Positions 8,860-18,618 of a DNA stretch of 64,000 nucleotides are shown piece by piece. This DNA is from Pseudoduganella dura (lineage in GTDB: Bacteria; Pseudomonadota; Gammaproteobacteria; Burkholderiales; Burkholderiaceae_D), in contig NZ_WNWM01000002.1 in NCBI RefSeq assembly GCF_009727155.1, positions 124,001 to 188,000 of the forward strand. The letters run 5' to 3'. The notes below the pieces were generated by a model. It worked only from the letters and a program-made list of their open reading frames with translations. It was not told the DNA's origin and did not search any database. Each line of letters opens with the position of its first letter. Position 1 is the first letter of the stretch. The position numbers were made by a program, and so were the translations under genes.

Positions 8860-10275
8860 ATGGTTTCGCTGCACCGCAAGCTGCTGCTCTGGCTGTTGTT
8901 GCCGCAGCTGGTGCTGTGGGTGGCGGGCGGCTTCTTTACCTACCGGCTGGCGGCCGGCTATGCGAACCGCGCGATCGACGCCAGCCTGGCGCAGGCTTCC
9001 CGCGCGCTGCTGCGGCAGGTCAAGCCGATCGACCAGGGCCTGCTGATCGACTTTCCCCGCGCCGCCCAGGACGTGCTGGAAGCGGACCCGCGCGATCCGC
9101 TGATGTATACCGTGAGCACGCCGCCCGGTCACTTCATACTCGGCAACGAAAACCTGCCGCTGCCGCCGGCCGGCAGCGAGCGCAAGCTCGACACACCGAC
9201 GTTCTATGACGGCGACGTGGTGCCGCAACCCGACCCCAGCGGCACGCCGAAGCACATGCGCATCGCCGCGCTGTACGTGGCGTTCGGCGACATCAGCGCG
9301 CCGCAGCAGACGATGCTGGTGCAGGTGGCGCGCAGCAGCGCCAACCGCGAGGAACTGGCGCGCGCGATCCTGGCCGACACGCTGTTACCCCTTTCGGGCC
9401 TGATGCTGCTGATGAGCGTGATCGTGTGGGCCGGCATCCGCGCCGGCCTGGCACCGCTGGCACGGCTGCGCCGCGAAGTGGAAAGCCGTGCGCCGGGCGA
9501 CCTGACGCCGCTCAAGCTCGACCTCGCGCCGACCGAACTGCGCTCGCTGGCCGGCGCGCTGAACGACCTGCTGGCATCGGTGCGGCACCACGTGGGCGCC
9601 CAGCAGCGCTTCATCGCCGATGCGGCCCACCAGTTGCGCACGCCGCTGGCCGGCCTGAAAAGCCAGACCAGGCTGGCCCTGGAGGCGGCCGGCGACGACA
9701 CCCAGCGCGCCCGGCTCGACATGGTGCACCAGAGCGCCACGCGCAGCGCCCACCTGGTGGCGCAGCTGCTGACGCTGGCCCGTGCCGAGCCGGGCGCGGC
9801 GGCCACGCTGGAACGCGCCCGCTTCGACCTGCACCGGTTCGTGCAAGAAGTGGCGGCGCACCTGGTGCCGCGCGCGTTGCGGGCCGGGGTGGATCTGGGC
9901 GTGGAAGTCCCGGCCGATATCGAACTGCCCGCGCATGCCAACGCCGCGCTGCTGCGCGAAGCGCTGACGAACCTGGTCGACAACGCGATCCGCTATGCCG
10001 GGCGCGGCGCCGAAGTCACGCTGCACGTGCGGCAGGAAGGCGCGGACGCGGTCATCGTCGTCGACGACAACGGCCCGGGCATCGCCGCCGCCGACCGCGA
10101 GCGCGTGTTCGAACGCTTCGTGCGCGCCACCGAGGGCGGCGACGGCTGCGGGCTCGGTCTCGCCATCGTGCGCGAGATCATCGAGCGGCACCACGGCACC
10201 GTCACACTGGGCGACGCCGAACCGCACGGGCTGCGCGTCACGATCCGGCTGCCGCGCGGCCCGGTGGCGGAATGA
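8860..10275 (+). CDS. Sensor histidine kinase (TctE-like, 2CSK-type N-terminus)
   Basis: A 471-residue membrane kinase. TM1 (LLLWLLLPQLVLWVAGGFF) is followed by a periplasmic sensor of about 140 residues and TM2 (ADTLLPLSGLMLLMSVIVWA). A HAMP-like linker, HisKA with the phosphoacceptor in FIADAAHQLRTPLAGL, and an HATPase (N box LVDNAIRYA, G1 DDNGPGI, G2 GCGLGLAIV) complete it. It starts two bases after the regulator stop; an alternative ATG at 8836 would overlap the regulator. Its TGA overlaps the ATG of the binding-protein gene, indicating translational coupling. The kinase presumably senses a periplasmic ligand, either directly or through that binding protein. Confidence 0.93.
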   Translation: MVSLHRKLLLWLLLPQLVLWVAGGFFTYRLAAGYANRAIDASLAQASRALLRQVKPIDQGLLIDFPRAAQDVLEADPRDPLMYTVSTPPGHFILGNENLPLPPAGSERKLDTPTFYDGDVVPQPDPSGTPKHMRIAALYVAFGDISAPQQTMLVQVARSSANREELARAILADTLLPLSGLMLLMSVIVWAGIRAGLAPLARLRREVESRAPGDLTPLKLDLAPTELRSLAGALNDLLASVRHHVGAQQRFIADAAHQLRTPLAGLKSQTRLALEAAGDDTQRARLDMVHQSATRSAHLVAQLLTLARAEPGAAATLERARFDLHRFVQEVAAHLVPRALRAGVDLGVEVPADIELPAHANAALLREALTNLVDNAIRYAGRGAEVTLHVRQEGADAVIVVDDNGPGIAAADRERVFERFVRATEGGDGCGLGLAIVREIIERHHGTVTLGDAEPHGLRVTIRLPRGPVAE

Positions 10276-11648
10276 TGCGCTGCCATCCGCCTGCGTGGTT
10301 CCTTCTGCGGCCCCTTCCGCGGTCCCCTTCCCGGCGCCTTTCGCGCCCGCCTTTACCAACGCCTTTACCGTTGCTTTCGCGGCCGTTCCTGCAATCGTTC
10401 CTGCGCCGCGCCACGGGCGTGCTGGCGGCCGCCCTGTTGTCCCATGCGCACGCCGGCGAAGTCGAGGTGCTGCACTTCTGGGCCAGCGGCGGCGAGGCGC
10501 ACGCTGTCGCGCAGCTGAAGGCCACGCTGCGCGCCAACGGGCACACGTGGAAGGATTTCGCGATCGCCGATGGCGGCGGCGGGCTGGCGGTGGTCATGCT
10601 CGGTTCGCGCGTGCGGTCCGGCAACCCGCCCACCGCGGCGCAGATCAAGGGCGTGGCGATCCAGGAATGGGCGCGCACCGGCAAGCTGTCCGGCATCGAG
10701 GACGTGGCCAGCGCCGACGGCTGGAACGCGCTGCTGCCCAGGCTCGTCAGCGACACGATGAAGTACCGCGGCCATTACGTGGCGGCGCCGCTGAACGTGC
10801 ACCGCGTGAACTGGCTGTGGATCAATGCCGACGTGCTGCGCCGCGCCGGCGCGAAGGTGCCGGCCACGTGGGACGAATTCTTCGCCACCGCGGAGGCGAT
10901 CCGCAAGGCCGGCATCACGCCGGTAGCCTACGGCGGCCAGTCGTGGCTGGACATGGGCACGTTCGAAAGCGTGGCGATCGGCGTGGGCGGCGTGGAGTTC
11001 TACAAGAAGGCCTTCCTCCAGCTGGACCGTGCCGCGCTCACCAGCCCGGCGATGGAAAAGACGCTGGAAACGTACAAGCGGCTGAAGTCCTATACGGACC
11101 AGCGCAACATGGGCCGCGACTGGGTATCGGCCACGGCCATGCTGAACCGCGGCCAGGCCGGCATGCTGATCATGGGCGACTGGGCCAAGGCCGAGATGCT
11201 GGCCGCCGGCAAGCGGCCCGGCGTGGATATCCTGTGCACGTCGACGCCCGGCTCGCGCGAAGCATTCAGCTTCGACATCGATTCGATCGTGCTGTTCGAC
11301 GTGAGCGACGAAAAGAAAGCGGCGCAGCGCGACCTGGCGCGTGCCGTGATGGGCCGCGAATTCCAGCAGGCCTTCAACCTCGCCAAGGGTTCGATACCGG
11401 CGCGGCTCGACGTGCCGCTGGACCGCTTCGATGCCTGCGCCCGGCGCGCGCGGCAGGATTTCCAGCACGGCGCGAAGCACGGCACCCTGCTGCCCAGCCT
11501 GGCCCACGGCATGGCACAGCCTTCGCACACCGTGGCGCCGATGTGGGATGTCATCCAGCAGTTCTGGAACCAGGACCGAATGACGGCCCGCGAAGCGATG
11601 AACCGGCTGGCCGCCGCCGCCCGGCCGCCACCGCCCCCGGGGCGCTGA
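10272..11648 (+). CDS. Periplasmic sugar ABC-type substrate-binding protein
   Basis: A 458-residue CUT1-type extracellular solute-binding protein. The mature part begins near GEVEVLHFWASGGEA and carries typical family segments (VPATWDEFFATAEAIRKAG, ITPVAYGGQSW, GQAGMLIMGDWAKAE, SFDIDSIVLF, ARAVMGREFQQAFNLAKGSI), matching glucose/mannose binders. The ATG at 10272 overlaps the kinase stop as ATGA; a second ATG follows at 10275. An odd stretch of about 36 residues, rich in Pro, Arg and Leu and encoded by nine 12-bp tandem units, precedes the hydrophobic signal core (TGVLAAALLSHAHA). No ABC permease or ATPase gene is nearby, so the protein may act as a sensory co-receptor for the kinase rather than as part of a local transporter. 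That role is inference. Confidence 0.88.
   Translation: MMRCHPPAWFLLRPLPRSPSRRLSRPPLPTPLPLLSRPFLQSFLRRATGVLAAALLSHAHAGEVEVLHFWASGGEAHAVAQLKATLRANGHTWKDFAIADGGGGLAVVMLGSRVRSGNPPTAAQIKGVAIQEWARTGKLSGIEDVASADGWNALLPRLVSDTMKYRGHYVAAPLNVHRVNWLWINADVLRRAGAKVPATWDEFFATAEAIRKAGITPVAYGGQSWLDMGTFESVAIGVGGVEFYKKAFLQLDRAALTSPAMEKTLETYKRLKSYTDQRNMGRDWVSATAMLNRGQAGMLIMGDWAKAEMLAAGKRPGVDILCTSTPGSREAFSFDIDSIVLFDVSDEKKAAQRDLARAVMGREFQQAFNLAKGSIPARLDVPLDRFDACARRARQDFQHGAKHGTLLPSLAHGMAQPSHTVAPMWDVIQQFWNQDRMTAREAMNRLAAAARPPPPPGR
10299..10406 (+). repeat. Degenerate 12-bp tandem repeat (9 units) in a signal-peptide region
   Basis: Nine contiguous 12-bp units share a pyrimidine-rich core; examples are CGCCTTTCGCGC, ACGCCTTTACCG and TCGTTCCTGCGC. 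They lie in frame between the start codon and the hydrophobic core of the sugar-binding protein's signal peptide, where they add a basic, Pro/Leu/Arg-rich extension. The period is a multiple of three, so unit gain or loss keeps the frame. Confidence 0.7.
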
Positions 11649-11702
11649 CGGCAGCGCGACGGCCTGGCGCCATGCCCGGTGTCGCCGACCAAAACCACGC
11701 CT

Positions 11703-11755
11703 GGTGTCGGACACCCTTTTCCGGACATTTCACCCGGAAAACGGTGTCCGACACC
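11703..11755. repeat. Long hairpin repeat, copy 1 (REP-like)
   Basis: An inverted repeat with 22-bp arms (11703-11724 and 11734-11755) and a 9-base loop has one mismatch. Each arm contains the self-complementary-looking core GGTGTCGGACACC plus TTTTCCGG. A partial copy of the outer segment (CCGACACCGGTTTTC) recurs at 11781. It lies just after the sugar-binding protein gene and could act as a transcript end or RNA-stability element. Copy 2 is at 17598-17648. Confidence 0.8.
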
Positions 11756-11856
11756 GGTTTTCGCCTGCCAATGCCGTCGCCCGACACCGGTTTTCACCGC
11801 CCGCCCCGCGCAGCCAGCTTCCCGGCAAATCTGCCGTTTAATTGATCATTAATCCC

Positions 11857-11873
11857 ATTAACCCGGTGTTAAT
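11857..11873. promoter_or_regulatory. Perfect 17-bp inverted repeat, putative operator
   Basis: ATTAAC-CCGGT-GTTAAT is a perfect 6-bp inverted repeat with a 5-bp spacer. It stands in an AT-rich patch that also contains TTGATCATTAA at 11842-11852, about 80 bp before the start of the secreted pectin-lyase-like gene. The symmetry and position suggest a regulator-binding site; the binding protein is unknown. Confidence 0.45.
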
Positions 11874-11952
11874 CTCATTCCACTCCCCGCGTGGTTCGGC
11901 GGCGGTCACGCCGGGTTCAACCAGCCGCAACATCCATAACAAGGAGATGGGA

Positions 11953-13768
<1,816 letters not shown>

Positions 13769-13851
13769 CCGTCTCCATCGTCTCGTCCGCCTGGCGCGCC
13801 TATTCGATGCCTGTGGCGAACTTGCAGGCGATGCATGCATCATCAAAAACC

Positions 13852-13901
13852 GTTCGCTAATCGAACAAACGGTTGCCTACCGAACGCCGGTTCAGTATAG
13901 T
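13852..13901 (+). promoter_or_regulatory. PcaR/IclR-like operator and sigma70-type promoter
   Basis: GTTCGCTAATCGAAC at 13852-13866 is a perfect 5-bp inverted repeat with a 5-bp spacer and closely resembles the 15-bp site recognised by the IclR-family regulator PcaR. Directly downstream are TTGCCT (13873-13878), a 17-bp spacer and TATAGT (13896-13901), a plausible -35/-10 pair. A second half-site-like GAACGCCGGTTC lies in the spacer. The gene behind it, 160 bp on, is an aromatic-acid transporter, which fits such a regulator. No IclR gene is in the window. Confidence 0.5.
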
Positions 13902-14061
13902 TGCTGCGCGACCCGTCCGCTGCCCGTCGGCTGGCCGGAGTGCATCGCAATTCAACCTGGCGCCGAATGGAATCCGCGTGCCCCGCATTCACCGGGGCAT
14001 CCCGCCCAAGAAAGCGGTTCCACGCCGCCCGGCATCAGCAAGCACGCATCAAGGAGACTGC

Positions 14062-15393
14062 ATGGAACACCAAGCGCTGGACGTTCGCGCCCACATCAAC
14101 GGACGAAGCATGTCCCGCTACCAATGGCTGCTGCTCGGCCTTTGTTTCCTCATCGTGGCCACCGACGGCATGGACGTGGCGATCATGGGATTCCTGGCGC
14201 CGGACATCATTGCCGAATGGGGCATCTCGCGCACCGCGTTCGGCGTGGCGATGAGCGCCACGCCGGTCGGGCTGGCGATCGGCGCGCTGTTCGTCGGGCC
14301 GATGTCGGACCGCTGGGGCCGCAAGAAAATGCTGCTCGGCGCCGTCGCGCTGTTCGGCCTGTTCAACGTGCTCAGCGCGGCCGCCGACAGTATCGTGGTG
14401 CTGGGACTGCTGCGCTTCCTCACCGGCCTGGGCCTGGGCGCCGCGATGCCCTGCTGCACCACGCTGCTGTCGGAATACGTGCCGGAGCGCTCGCGCAGCA
14501 CGCTGCTGGCCGTGATGTTCACCGGGTTCAACCTGGGTTCGGCGCTGATCGGCTTTGCCGCGGCGGCGCTGCTGCCGTCGTACGGCTGGCGCGCGATGCT
14601 GGTGATGGGAGGCGCGGTTCCGCTGCTGTGCCTGCCTTTCTACCTGTTCCTGCTGCCCGAATCGGCCCGCTTCATGGTGGTGCGCAAGATGCCTTCCGCC
14701 AGGATCGCGCAGACGCTGCGCCGCGTCTGCGGCGGCGATTTCGCCGACACCACCCGCTTCCATGTCAGCGAGCCGCCGGTCGCCACCGGCCACCCGGTGG
14801 CCACGCTGGTCTCGCCCACCTACAAGTCGATGACACTGTCGCTGTGGACCACGTATTTCATGGGCCTGCTGGTGATCTACCTGCTGGGCGGCTGGCTGCC
14901 CACGCTGATCCGCGACGCCGGCCTGCCGATCGAACGGGCCGCCAGCCTGACGGCGCTGTTCCAGCTGGGCGGCACCGTTGGCGCGCTCGTCGTGGGCTTC
15001 TACATGGACCGCTGGCGCGCCAACCGCGTGATCGGCCTGGCCTACGCCGGCGGCGCGGTGTTCATCCTGGCGCTGGCGGCCAGCGACATCCATTCCGCGA
15101 TGTTCACCGCCTTCGTGATGCTGGCCGGCTTCTGCATGAACGGCGCGCAGACAGGCATGACCGCGTTCGCGCCGGCCTGCTACCCGACCGCGGTGCGCGC
15201 CACGGGCGTGAGCTGGATGCTGGGCATCGGCCGTTTCGGCAGCATCCTCGGCTCGCTGCTGGGCGGCGTGCTGCTGTCGATGGGCTGGGGCTTCTCCGCC
15301 GTGATCGCGATCCTCGGCATCCCGGCCGCCATCGCCGGGCTGGCGATCCTGCTGGTCAATGCAGGCGCACGCAACGCCGCCAAGCCTGCCTGA
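14062..15393 (+). CDS. AAHS-family aromatic-acid:H+ symporter (PcaK/BenK-like MFS)
   Basis: A 443-residue inner-membrane carrier with 12 predicted TM segments. The family mark in TM1 is VATDGMDVAIMGFLAPDI, in which Asp residues bind aromatic acids, followed by GALFVGPMSDRWGRKKML. LLPESARFMV follows TM6, and PTAVRATGVSWMLGIGRFG lies in the second half. These are the signatures of the aromatic acid:H+ symporters that import 4-hydroxybenzoate, protocatechuate, benzoate or related acids. AAGGAG five bases before the ATG decides the start. It stands alone, behind a PcaR-like operator and promoter, with a long leader of about 155 bases. The exact substrate is unknown. Confidence 0.9.
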   Translation: MEHQALDVRAHINGRSMSRYQWLLLGLCFLIVATDGMDVAIMGFLAPDIIAEWGISRTAFGVAMSATPVGLAIGALFVGPMSDRWGRKKMLLGAVALFGLFNVLSAAADSIVVLGLLRFLTGLGLGAAMPCCTTLLSEYVPERSRSTLLAVMFTGFNLGSALIGFAAAALLPSYGWRAMLVMGGAVPLLCLPFYLFLLPESARFMVVRKMPSARIAQTLRRVCGGDFADTTRFHVSEPPVATGHPVATLVSPTYKSMTLSLWTTYFMGLLVIYLLGGWLPTLIRDAGLPIERAASLTALFQLGGTVGALVVGFYMDRWRANRVIGLAYAGGAVFILALAASDIHSAMFTAFVMLAGFCMNGAQTGMTAFAPACYPTAVRATGVSWMLGIGRFGSILGSLLGGVLLSMGWGFSAVIAILGIPAAIAGLAILLVNAGARNAAKPA

Positions 15394-15402
15394 TCCGCCT
15401 GC

Positions 15403-15436
15403 AGCCGGGCGGCGCACCCTCGCGCACCGCCCGGCT
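15403..15436 (+). terminator. Hairpin after the MFS gene (no T tract)
   Basis: AGCCGGGCGG and CCGCCCGGCT form perfect 10-bp arms around a 14-base loop, 10 bp after the transporter stop. No U-run follows, so it may stabilise the transcript end rather than terminate intrinsically. Confidence 0.4.
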
Positions 15437-15522
15437 GATCCGTAGCGCCGCGTATTTGGGAAACGTCATACAGTATCGGGATGTGGCCACTTTCGGCCGT
15501 CCCCACTACTGGAGAATCGATC

Positions 15523-16560
15523 TTGCTGATCACGACACCCAAGACCGTCAGCCTCGCCCTGCAAGGCGGCGGCACCTACGGCGCCTTTACCTGGGGCGTA
15601 CTGGACCGGCTGCTCGACGAAGAGCATCTTGCAATCGATTCGCTGACCGGCAGCAGTGCCGGCGCGATCAACGCCGTGGTTACCGCCGACGGCTTTGCCT
15701 ATGGCGGCGGCCGGCGCGGTGCCCAGGCGGCGCTGCGCAAGTTCTGGACCACGCTGGGCAAGGTTTCACTGATGAGCCCGCTGCAACGTTCGCCGGTCGA
15801 CCGCATCACGGGCAGCTGGGCCATGGATTACACGCCCGCCTACCACCTGATGGAAATGATGGGGGCGATCATGGGCCCGGTGACCAATGCGCCGCTCACG
15901 ATCAACCCGTTGAAGCAGTTCCTGTCGACGATGGTGGACTTCAAGCGGGTGCGCGGTTGCGAGGAATTCGAGCTGTTCATCGGCGCCACCAATGTGCGCA
16001 CCGGCACCGGCAAGATCTTCAAGCGCAGGGAACTCGACGTGCAGAAGGTGCTCGCATCGGCGTGCCTGCCGTCGGTATTCGCCGGCGTGGAAGTCGATGG
16101 CGAGCTTTACTGGGACGGCAGCTACGTCGCCAATCCGCCGCTGTTCCCCCTGCTCGAGCGGCCGGCGCGCGACGTGATCGTGGTGCAGATCAATCCGATC
16201 GCCCGCAAGGACCTGCCGCGCAGCCAGGCCGACATCTCCAACCGCTCCAACGAAATCGCCTTCAATATCGCTTTCGTGCGCGAAATCAGCTCGCTGTATC
16301 ACTCGCAGCGGCTGGCCGAGGAAGAGCGCGCCGCGCGCGTGGCCGTCAACCCGACCCGGCTGCACCTGATCAGCGGCCTGGACGTGCTTTCCAGTAGCGG
16401 CCTGTCGAGCAAGTTCAATTCCGAGATGGGTTTCCTGGAGAAGCTGCACGGCGACGGCGTGGCCGCGGCGGAACAGTGGCTGCGCGAGCACGGCGACAGC
16501 CTCGGCCACCGGTCCACGCTCGACCCGGCATGGGTCTTCGCACCGGACCTGATGGCGTGA
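15523..16560 (+). CDS. Patatin-like phospholipase
   Basis: A 345-residue patatin-family acyl hydrolase. It has the oxyanion-hole motif QGGGTYG (residues 14-20), nucleophile Ser45 in GSSAG, and the dyad Asp198 in DGSYVANPP. These are the complete catalytic set of bacterial patatins, which cleave phospholipid or other acyl esters. I place the start at TTG 15523 because GGAG lies eight bases upstream and the family normally begins just before KTVSLALQGGG. An ATG at 15481 would add 14 residues but has a poor ribosome site. No signal peptide is seen, so it is probably cytosolic or membrane-associated. It stands between an MFS gene and ppk2 as an apparently single gene. Confidence 0.9.
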   Translation: MLITTPKTVSLALQGGGTYGAFTWGVLDRLLDEEHLAIDSLTGSSAGAINAVVTADGFAYGGGRRGAQAALRKFWTTLGKVSLMSPLQRSPVDRITGSWAMDYTPAYHLMEMMGAIMGPVTNAPLTINPLKQFLSTMVDFKRVRGCEEFELFIGATNVRTGTGKIFKRRELDVQKVLASACLPSVFAGVEVDGELYWDGSYVANPPLFPLLERPARDVIVVQINPIARKDLPRSQADISNRSNEIAFNIAFVREISSLYHSQRLAEEERAARVAVNPTRLHLISGLDVLSSSGLSSKFNSEMGFLEKLHGDGVAAAEQWLREHGDSLGHRSTLDPAWVFAPDLMA

Positions 16561-16572
16561 CGGGGTGATGGG

Positions 16573-16601
16573 GGCCGGCCGGTCATCGGCCGGTCACTTT
16601 T
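16573..16601 (+). terminator. Intrinsic terminator after patatin gene
   Basis: GGCCGGCCG, loop GTCAT and CGGCCGGTC (one mismatch) are followed by CAC and a run of four T, 12 bp after the patatin stop. Confidence 0.5.
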
Positions 16602-16645
16602 ACCGCGTATAGTCCGGCACAACGATCATTGGCACCGGAGCCTTC

Positions 16646-17566
16646 ATGTTGAACAACCATCCGCAGGACGTCATCCACCGCATGCAGCGCGACATCGCCG
16701 ACAGCTACGACGAGGAGCTGGAACTGGAGCTTGACGACCGCGACCTCGATCCGGACACGCTGCTGCCGCAGGGCGGGCGCAGCGACGCCGAACGGGAGGA
16801 ACGCCGCGCCTACTTCCGCGAGCTGTTCCGCCTGCAGGCCGAACTGGTCAAGCTGCAGGACTGGGTGGTGCACACGGGCCACCGCGTGGTGATCCTGTTC
16901 GAAGGCCGCGACGCCGCCGGCAAGGGCGGCGTCATCAAGCGCATCGCCCAGCGCCTGAATCCCCGCGTGTGCCGCGTGACCGCCCTGCCCGCGCCCAACG
17001 ACCGCGAGCGCACGCAATGGTATTTCCAGCGCTATGTGTGCCACCTGCCGGCCGCCGGCGAAATCGTGCTGTTCGACCGCAGCTGGTACAACCGCGCCGG
17101 TGTCGAGCGCGTGATGGGCTTTTGCACGGATGCCGAGTACGAGGAATTCTTCCAGACAGTGCCCGAGTTCGAGCGGATGCTGGCCCGTTCCGGCATCCAG
17201 CTGATCAAGTACTGGTTCTCGATCTCGGACGAGGAACAGAATGCCCGCTTCCTGAGCCGCATCCACGATCCGCTGAAGCAGTGGAAGCTGTCGCCGATGG
17301 ACCTGGAATCGCGCCGCCGCTGGGAGGAATACACGAAGGCCAAGGAGATCATGCTGGAACGCACCCATATCCCCGAGGCGAAATGGTGGGTCGTGCAGGG
17401 CGTGGACAAGAAGAAGGCGCGGCTGAACTGCATCGCCCACCTGCTGGCGCAGATTCCGTACGAGGAAGTGGAACGACCGGCGATCGACCTGCCCGAGCGC
17501 GAATACCACGAGGACTACGTGCGGCGCCCGGTGCCGGGCGAGATCATCGTACCCGAGATTTACTGA
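16646..17566 (+). CDS. ppk2: Polyphosphate kinase 2 (PPK2)
   Basis: A 306-residue PPK2-family kinase, which transfers phosphate between polyphosphate and nucleotides (typically polyP-driven phosphorylation of GDP/ADP). Walker A is EGRDAAGKGG (residues 86-95) and Walker B is FDRSWYNRAG (143-152). The lid-type Arg-rich region follows PNDRERTQWYFQRY, and SPMDLESRRRWEEYTKAKE and the C-terminal VPEIY are also present. The length fits a one-domain class I enzyme with an acidic N-terminal extension (DEELELELDDRDLD). The start ATG has only a weak GGAG-like site (CCGGAG). It is the last gene before the second hairpin repeat. Confidence 0.95.
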   Translation: MLNNHPQDVIHRMQRDIADSYDEELELELDDRDLDPDTLLPQGGRSDAEREERRAYFRELFRLQAELVKLQDWVVHTGHRVVILFEGRDAAGKGGVIKRIAQRLNPRVCRVTALPAPNDRERTQWYFQRYVCHLPAAGEIVLFDRSWYNRAGVERVMGFCTDAEYEEFFQTVPEFERMLARSGIQLIKYWFSISDEEQNARFLSRIHDPLKQWKLSPMDLESRRRWEEYTKAKEIMLERTHIPEAKWWVVQGVDKKKARLNCIAHLLAQIPYEEVERPAIDLPEREYHEDYVRRPVPGEIIVPEIY

Positions 17567-17597
17567 GTTTCCCGGCTTGCCGGCGTATGCAGCTACT

Positions 17598-17648
17598 GGT
17601 GTCAGACACCTTTTCCGGGCGAGTTTTCCGGAAAAGGTGTCTGACACC
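17598..17648. repeat. Long hairpin repeat, copy 2 (REP-like)
   Basis: Perfect 21-bp arms (17598-17618 and 17628-17648) surround a 9-base loop. The arm core GGTGTCAGACACC differs from copy 1 at 11703, but each difference is matched in the opposite arm, so the stem is conserved rather than the sequence. It lies between the converging ends of ppk2 and the HTH gene. Confidence 0.85.
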
Positions 17649-17738
17649 GGTTTTCCCCTATCCAGCCAGGTACTTTACCCTGCGCATCCGTAAAAAAATC
17701 CCGGACAGTGCCTTTCCGGCCTGCCCCGATTTCCGGTC

Positions 17739-18287
17739 TCAGTTGATTGCCCGCTTTTCCAGCCCGTCCGCCGGCCGCCACGTAGGCCAGCCTTCCTCGC
17801 GCGGCTGAATCTGCGGCTGCGGCCGCACGAGCGTCAGCGCCTTGATCACTTCATCCTTGGCCTGCAGCCGTTCACGCCAGGTCACGTCCGCCGCCAGGCG
17901 CGCGGCCTTTTCCAGCCCGGCGATCCGCTCCAGCAACGCGATCCGCTGCTCGCTGGCCGCCAGACGCTCGCGCAGCGTGGCCAGTTCCATTGCGTCGTGG
18001 GGCATTGCGTCCGCGCCCCCGTCAGCCCTCCCTTCCCGCACGCCATCCACCTGGCGCAGCACGGCCTGGATCGCCTTGTCCGTCGCCGCCGGCGAAGCAC
18101 CCGGCGCACCAGGCGCCTCGCGCCGGCCGATTTCGCCGTAAGCCCGCGCCAGCGCCGCCGAATCGATCTTCAGCGCGCCATCGGCCGTGAATACCTTGTC
18201 GAGCCGCCCCTTTTCCAGGTCGCGGTAAATCGATGCGCGGCTGCGGCGCGCCAGTCGCGCGGCTTCGGTAACAGTCAGGAGGGCCAT
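17739..18287 (-). CDS. HTH plus coiled-coil DNA-binding protein
   Basis: A 182-residue protein with an N-terminal MerR/HTH_17-like helix-turn-helix (LTVTEAARLARRSRASIYRD, then a wing LEKGRLDKVFTADGALKIDSAALARAYG). A flexible Ala/Gly/Pro linker and a predicted coiled coil (LATLRERLAASEQRIALLER and onward) follow, then a basic/aromatic tail. The architecture resembles small plasmid-type accessory proteins (KfrA-like, or the HTH proteins sometimes labelled entry exclusion protein 1). No plasmid genes surround it, so this name would be a guess. It is a single gene convergent with ppk2 and divergent from the adhesin gene. Confidence 0.7.
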   Translation of the reverse strand: MALLTVTEAARLARRSRASIYRDLEKGRLDKVFTADGALKIDSAALARAYGEIGRREAPGAPGASPAATDKAIQAVLRQVDGVREGRADGGADAMPHDAMELATLRERLAASEQRIALLERIAGLEKAARLAADVTWRERLQAKDEVIKALTLVRPQPQIQPREEGWPTWRPADGLEKRAIN

Positions 18288-18618
18288 GGAAGAGGTAGAC
18301 GGAGAAAAAAGGCATGATGCCGCGACGATGACATTCCGTCAAGCACAGGCCCGTTTCCATCGCCGACTACGGTTGACCCGTCTTCCAATATCTATAATGA
18401 AACTTTCGTTGTAGCGACCAAACATTTATTGAATTTTGTTACCGTCAGGATCAAACTGCTGTAGAATAAACAACACTTAATTCTGATCGGCATCAAATAA
18501 CTTCCCGATCAGCTTTCACCCAGGCAAAAGCCGTACCCAGCACTTGTACAGCGTCCCAGGGCAAACCCGTCCGTCCGTGCATCCAAGAAATGCAGCGGCG
18601 GGCACCGGAGCATAATGC
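18288..18618. promoter_or_regulatory. AT-rich leader of the adhesin gene with an inverted repeat
   Basis: A 331-bp non-coding, AT-rich region between divergent genes. It contains TAGAATAAA near 18462 as a possible -10. CTGATCGG (18483-18490) and CCGATCAG (18505-18512) form a perfect 8-bp inverted repeat with a 14-base loop, about 107 bases before the adhesin start. The repeat could be an operator or an RNA stem in the long leader. Confidence 0.4.
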
